64,000 nucleotides of DNA from Enchytraeus crypticus (taxonomy: Eukaryota > Annelida > Clitellata > Enchytraeida > Enchytraeidae), in the NCBI GenBank assembly GCA_905160935.1, contig CAJHZI010000566.1:555001-619000 (forward strand). The letters are read 5' to 3'. The position numbers were made by a program, and so were the translations under genes. The notes below the pieces were generated by a model that saw only the letters and a list, made by a program, of their open reading frames with translations, was not told where the DNA came from and did no database searches. This document shows positions 58,111 to 64,000 of this stretch, piece after piece; positions within the stretch are counted from its first letter, which is position 1; the number at the start of each line of letters is the position of its first letter.

Positions 58111-59094
58111 ATGATTATAGAATGATATCCATTTTAATGAATGGGTTAATTGCGAATTATAATTATTGTATTCAAAATGACTAAGGAATATTAAACAAAT
58201 TGTTGTTGAAAAGGTGATCGAGATTAGTGAATGATAGAAATGCATTAACATTAATCAGATATACGTACGGGTCATGGTAGATGCAGAGAAACTGAGTTTC
58301 GCTGGGTTATTTGTGATTCACCGCTTTGTGACTGCGGCCAATCTCAAACCATGAAACATCGTCGAGGAGTGCCCTCTAACCTGCCTACCGGGTGGACTGT
58401 CTACGCTAAGTTACCTTACAAATGAAGCAACTATTTTGATTAACGCAAAACGCTAAGTAAATAAATAAGATATAGGACTACTCTGACATGATAAACTCCG
58501 ATATTGGAAACTCTGATATGATAAACTCTGATATGATAAACTATGATAAATTATGATAAACTATGATATATCTAATTTAGACATAGTGGTGGGCCATAAT
58601 GAAAAGTTTATGAAACGGCCCAGTATATAGCATATCGAAATAAAACTTACTGAAGTGTAGCAAAAACGATTGTTTACTAACAGCTAATGCTAATACTCAG
58701 CCTTCACTTTCTGCGCAAAACGTAAGCTTATCATAAGGTATTTTCTTTAACAAAAGCACAGATGTTTCCTTTTGAATTATATTAAGGCAATAATCAATAG
58801 AGCTTGTTTCCCTGAATATTAATTGACTTACATGCCTTCTGATCTATCTCTGAAATAAATTTTTATGGAAAACTTAAACTAGCAAACATGTATATGTAAT
58901 AATAATACATGTATATGTACTAATAAACATGTATATGTTAGGAATTGTAAAGCATATGTATCTGTTAAATCATGTGCTTACTCAATTGTTTAATCATTTG
59001 TCTTTTCGAAAATTTGCTTAACCATTTAAAATCAAGCAAGCATTTGTTTCTCCGTCAACTAAAGTTGGCAATAACACTTGAATAAAGTCAAAAG

Positions 59095-59215
59095 TCCGCT
59101 CCATAGTAATAGTAATAGTACTAACAGTAAAGATTTCACGTCCGTTTCCTAATACAAACACGATGTCAGGGACGTCCCCCCATCCCATGTCATTACAAAT
59201 TGATTCACCCCAAAC
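59095..59215 (-). repeat. Dispersed repeat family D
   Basis: Minus-strand copy: 'tgaatcaatttgtaatgaca'-like start, 'ggggacgtccctgacatcgt', 'aggaaacggacgtg' and a short ATT/ACT tail. Confidence 0.6.
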
Positions 59216-59374
59216 GATCTAAAAATCATGTGCTGAAGAGAAAGAAAAATATCCTAAAGGTGTCGGTCCGGTGATCAAAAAACAGTCAGGCAAGATGAAA
59301 TAATCTAAGGTGGGTAGAGATGTGTTTTCAACCAACAATAGGAAAGTGGAAGTAGTAAAAGAAAAATGCTAAGA

Positions 59375-59486
59375 TCAGTTTCCTCACTCGAAAGCGATGT
59401 CCGTGATGGGCGATCCCAGTATTTGAACCCCGCACCTACTGATCCTCGGTCGAGTACTTTACCGACGTAGCCACTAGCTCCAGCCG
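59375..59486 (-). mobile_element. tRNA-derived SINE, family B
   Basis: Minus strand: 'gctggagctagtggctacgt', 'cggtaaagtactcgac', B box GGGTTCAAATACTGG, 'cacggacatcgctttcgagt'. Confidence 0.75.
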
Positions 59487-62420
59487 AAGTAGAACATGAG
59501 AGAAGATCACGAGGCTGAGAGTTCAAACTGTAGGAGCTGAGAAAGAAAATATACGTCTATCTAATTATGTGAGCGTAATTATTAGAAATTTTAAGCAGTT
59601 TGACATTGGAAGAACGAAGCTTACGAGAAGGTTGCTTTTGGATTAGGAGATCAGAAAGGTAAGAAGGTTTACCAATGATAAGTGTTAACAGAGCAATTTT
59701 ATACTTAATTCTTTGAACCACAGGAAGCCAATGAAGGTTATTAAGTAAGGAACAAGAGGTGACCCGAAGCCTTGAGGATCGACAGAGAACGCGTGCTAGA
59801 GAATTCTGAACACGTTATAGTAAAATAATTAAAAATACTGATACCTAAACCGATCTTATACCTTCTTCCTTTACGCAAATATGCAATTTACACTAAACAG
59901 CATACAAGCAGTATACATTGAAAGCCACTAGTTCACTAATAGGAGTTTGACCATATCAAATCCAAACGTATTCTCTGTCCAAAGTCGAACACATTGCAAT
60001 TGGCTAATTGCCTATAGGCTATTTCTGCCTAGTCTACCAACGCTTTATCGCACAAGTTTATGTTTTTATGTTATTTTCCTGATGACTTGCACTAGTTTTA
60101 AAGTTAATTTGTTAGTTTGCAATTGTATCAATTGCATTGAATTGATTTTATTTATTGTATTGATTGATATCAATTGTATTGTATTGAGGTAACCAACACG
60201 ATGGTGCTAGTCGCTGTTTTGGTAGCCTCTATTTCTGATCAAATACATAGAACTACTACTACTAATAGAATAGACAAATTATTAATTATGTGCTGGTTTT
60301 GTTTTTAACTGAAATATTTATTCTGTTATGAATTCATGCTGTATATTATTTTGGACTTTTTATAACTTGTATGTAATATTGTAGTGGCGTGTGATTCTGA
60401 AATAAACTTAAACTCTCTATCAACAACAACTATTAAAATTTAATCAACTTCAATATATCCAACTTTGTTGAGGACATCATAAAGAGTCATTAGTTGAGAC
60501 GATTTTGTTAAATCGTTGACTAGGATGATCACATGACATTAATCTATATGTATACACAGCAATATTCATCCAGATTGTTGTATTTTTAATACATTGAAGT
60601 AATTACTAAACATTAGCTCTAAGAGCATAGAGTTTCTAGCTGACTCATGTACGTATGTGCTGTAAGAGCTTTCGTTTGCAATGAAAGCTCATATTAACAG
60701 CATAAATATATGTGAACATATGGCAAGTAGTTTATAATTAATATTTGAAAATGACAATTAAAAGCATTTTTATTACATGCTTGCAATGCCAAATCTGATG
60801 CGGATGCAATGCACTAATTCGTAAATTTGTCAGTTTATACATACAAAATTGTCACTTTATAAACTCAATCAATACATCACGTTGTAGAGTCACGTGAATT
60901 TATTTAATTGTCTGGTAGGATCAAGGCATTCAACGAGGGCAAATCAAATGGAGTGCTCATGTATGGTTCAATTTTTGATATTCAATATAGTAACTTTTAT
61001 AATTTCTAAATCGGGCCCTTTATGACCTATTGCACAATACACTTTACTATATGGATTTTGCAGGCTCATTCAACTTTTGTGAAATACAAATTTTTATTCT
61101 ATTCTATTAATGTTTAAGTAGTATTTAATGCTTACAGAGCCCTGGTGATTTTGTTGTTATTGTAGTGTGTTCAACGTCAAGGTTCCGATACACAAGGCTT
61201 CTCTTCAAGACGACTCGGCACACTCGAGCTACCGTCAAATAGATTAATGTAACTGAAAGTAACAAATGTTACTTATGTCGCTTATGTCAAAAGTGACAAT
61301 TAAATTAGCCCTCATGATTTATTGAAGTATTTATACATAAAAAATTAAGTGGGTACTGAAATAAAGGTTTACTTGAAAAACGCGAAGCTTAATTTGTCTT
61401 CATATTATTTTTAATCTTTAGGCGCCTCATATGATCCCGTGGTATTAAGTTGATACTTATTCAATATTTATTGTTTATTAACTAACCTAGTCTTTAATAA
61501 TCATAACATTATAGTTTCTTAGACAGAATAATGATCTTAGGTTTCGGTAGTATGACGGCATAATCCACGTCCTGTTCCATAATAAATTAAAATTTATCTG
61601 TGCTTCATTCAATGTGAAGCAGTTTCACGTGGAAGTCCTTGACGCTTTAGTTAACACCAGTTAAAGACATTTTTCGCCTTTGATACTGCTTTTAATCATA
61701 ATTGGTATGGTTCGAATCACTGGTCTATGGTTCGTATGGTTTGAAGAATATGAGCTAACGAGGGAGAGTGAGAGAGACAGAGAGAGAGAAAGCTCATTAA
61801 AGATAAGGACTGATAAATATCGGAATTGCTTCTTGTGACTTTAGACTATGAAATGTCTTCACCAGCATTAATATACACATACGCAAATTATCACATGTCA
61901 AATAGTCAAAAAACGGGCTAAATAATCTACTGCATAAAAATCAAAATAATTAAAATTCTCAAAATGAACAGCATTGACCCGCCTCTATGTATTGACATAC
62001 ATTATACCGCATACATATGTGCATAAATCTGGGACCTATTCGAAGTACGATTGTCATATACTCTCATCAATACATCAATCGCAAACAGGCCTACTATATC
62101 AATTTATATAGAAAGTATTTCAACAAATCATTAAAACTGTGTCAGTCCTTTCATTTTAAAGATATCGACAATTTCAATCTAGTAAATGTTTTATAATTAT
62201 TAAACTATTACGACAATTTTAATAACTTAAAGATTCAACAATTTCGATACAAAATAGTTTCTACATGTAATTAATTTCTAAAAGCTGACTTTTATAATTT
62301 TCTCTATAATAATTTTCTCTATAATAATTCTAATAATAATATAATAATTCTAATTCTAATAATATTAATATAATTTTCTCTATAATAATTCTTTAATGTT
62401 TTCGTTCTTTCTCGTAGCTA

Positions 62421-64000
62421 TTAATCCTCACTGTACTCGCATTCCTCGCATTCTAATTGCGCAGAACGACAAGGGAACTTTGTTCTGCACAATGTTCTAT
62501 CTACATAGCAAGGAAAACAGGGCAGATAGCTGAGTATCTTTCCCATCACTGATGTTCTATCATATAGTGAGTTACAGCGCTGACCAAGCGGTAGATTGTA
62601 AATCTCTCGGCTTCTTATGCTCGTTGTCGAATCAATGGAATCGTCGTCCGTCACGTCCACAAATCCTCTCTCAGCTCGAGTCGCTGAAATATAGTGCGGA
62701 TGTTATACAGAGCGAAAGCGAGAAAATGAACAAATTTCAACTAATTCTGACAACTAGATGCAAATTGACAGTTTTCACCTTACACTATCTAAGTCCTTAG
62801 TGAATTTAATTAGATTTGCTTGTGGATACTGTGCGCAGTTCGTATGATATTTTTGTGCAGTTCGTAGCATATTCTTATTTATTCTCTCCTAATATACTTT
62901 ATGAATGAATTTCTTCTATTCAACATGGTGTAGATTTGTATTTAGCCCAAATAATTAAGTATAAGCTGTTTAAGACATCAGTCAATCAAGCTGAGGCTCG
63001 AACTAGAAGATTTATAATAAAAGAAATGACAGAACTCTTCTAATCAATCCAACAGGTACCACAACAATGAAAACAACAACAACAACATCAACAAAAACTG
63101 TTTGAGTGTTTGTTACCTTAGTCTACGACGACTCTGAGGACTACGATATTAGAACGAAACCTCAGAACAGAAAGCAATTTGATGAGCATATTACTAAGCT
63201 AGATGTATAACAATTAAGTGCAATTATAGACACTCAATGGAGTAGGCCTACGTCCTTTATAAAGCGAACATTAAAATGACTCTAGGTTTCTTCTTAGAGA
63301 GATCTGACTAATAATGATTAAGATTGTAGATGATGATGTAAATATTAACCTGGAAGAATGTTGTCGAGAGCAAAAGCTAGTAGACCACCGACCAGCATAG
63401 GAGTGCTCAAACTTATGGTGAAGATCTGATCAATAGTTCTATTACCTGCACGTGTAAATTAATATAGAAAAGATGTTTAAATATGGTATTAATAAATGGC
63501 GGAGAAATATGGTTTGAAGATTAACATCAAAAAGCCAAAAATTAGTGGAGTGTTCCAGGAGAGAGATATTACAATCAATGGTACGAGATTGAAACAGTTC
63601 AGACATATACATGTATTATATGCGATATACTTTTCTAACGAAGTGTTAAACTGTGGTAATTTTATAGGTTTCATATATCTTCGCGTAATTTGGAGTGACA
63701 TAGTCTGTGATACTATAGATAACCTAACAAAAAAGTAGTGTACTATGGGAAGCACATTGCTGAATCTCTTTACAACTACATATTTTGAAAAAATATACGC
63801 ACAACTTTAATTAAGGCCTTAAAAACCATCTTTTGGGATATCCAATGGCTAACAAAATCATTCGTAATTTTCGCTCAAAGAAGTGTTTGAGAATATAAAT
63901 TCCAAACCTGTTTTAATGGCGTCTGGAGACTGTTTAACCCAGATTGGTATAGCAGTGCCCATAAGAATGGATAAGCCAATGGCGACGAGATTTCTACCAG
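62421..64000 (-). CDS. SLC23A1-like: Tandem SLC23 paralogue, last three exons (partial)
   Basis: Three exons on the minus strand; the rest lies beyond the window's right edge. Exon n-2: 64000 (cut) to 63908, GRNLVAIGLSILMGTAIP and WVKQSPDAIKT. Exon n-1: 63445-63350 (96 nt), TIDQIFTISLSTPMLVGG and FALDNILPG. Last exon: 62683-62421, ATRAERGFVDVTDDDSID, REIYNLPLGQRC, SYLPCFPCYVDRTLC, ending TAA. Exon lengths, phases (1 and 1) and intron positions equal those of exons 9-11 of the SLC23 gene at 45227-54430, and both tails share ATRAERGFVD and PCYVDRT, so they are tandem duplicates in the same orientation. The tail ends Cys/Glu-rich (ECEECEYSED). Same presumed role: a membrane transporter of the nucleobase/ascorbate family. 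Whether this copy keeps the NAT signature cannot be seen. Confidence 0.9.

Larger units (their letters stand above)
54861..62420. other. 7.5-kb intergenic region between the SLC23 paralogues
   Basis: Mostly AT-rich with scattered repeats: (CT)n 55893-55970, SINE B 56353-56462 (+), (GA)n 57530-57585, family E 57485-58110, family D 59095-59215, SINE B 59375-59486, (GA)n 61760-61792. No complete gene recognised. A possible isolated exon at 61166-61241 is discussed as a finding. The promoter and any 5' untranslated exons of the downstream SLC23 copy should lie in its first part. Confidence 0.5.

Overview
This is a gene-sparse, AT-rich, repeat-rich stretch of an animal nuclear genome. The genes contain introns with GT-AG borders, and there are tRNA-derived SINEs, LINE fragments, a piggyBac copy and long TA, GA and CA microsatellites. 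The gene families (FBXW4, costars/ABRA, TRIM-NHL, SLC23) are metazoan. The compact TAGGCCTA-type motifs scattered through the introns and the repeat style suggest a marine invertebrate, most likely a mollusc or other lophotrochozoan; that placement is an inference.

Layout. 1-4.4 kb: repeats only. 4.4-8.45 kb (+): a TATA-type promoter followed by a tandemly reiterated series of exon-like blocks with good splice signals and several conserved RNA hairpins; no known family, and the most novel-looking part of the window. 8.45-14.4 kb: repeats and featureless DNA. 14.37-21.11 kb (+): an intact 8-exon FBXW4 gene (394 aa). 22.1-22.6 kb: a 45-bp satellite. 25.39-27.37 kb (-): a two-exon costars/ABRA-like gene (194 aa). 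27.5-39.2 kb: a transposon graveyard with LINE pieces in both orientations, a piggyBac copy with TTAA ends, and a 2.7-kb block inserted into a LINE. 40.33-42.73 kb (-): a two-exon RING/B-box/coiled-coil/NHL (TRIM) gene (642 aa). 45.23-54.43 kb (-): an 11-exon SLC23 nucleobase/ascorbate-type transporter (627 aa). 62.42-64.0 kb (-): the last three exons of a tandem SLC23 paralogue that runs off the window.

The four complete gene models were assembled by hand: every junction is GT-AG, phases match, and the summed coding lengths are exact multiples of three. The genes are functionally unrelated apart from the two SLC23 copies. A recurring oddity is that splice sites sit at the exon-proximal edge of tandem duplications: FBXW4 exons 2, 4 and 7, and SLC23 exons 2, 7 and 11. 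The extreme case is about 17 copies of a 41-bp unit that each repeat the exon 7 acceptor.
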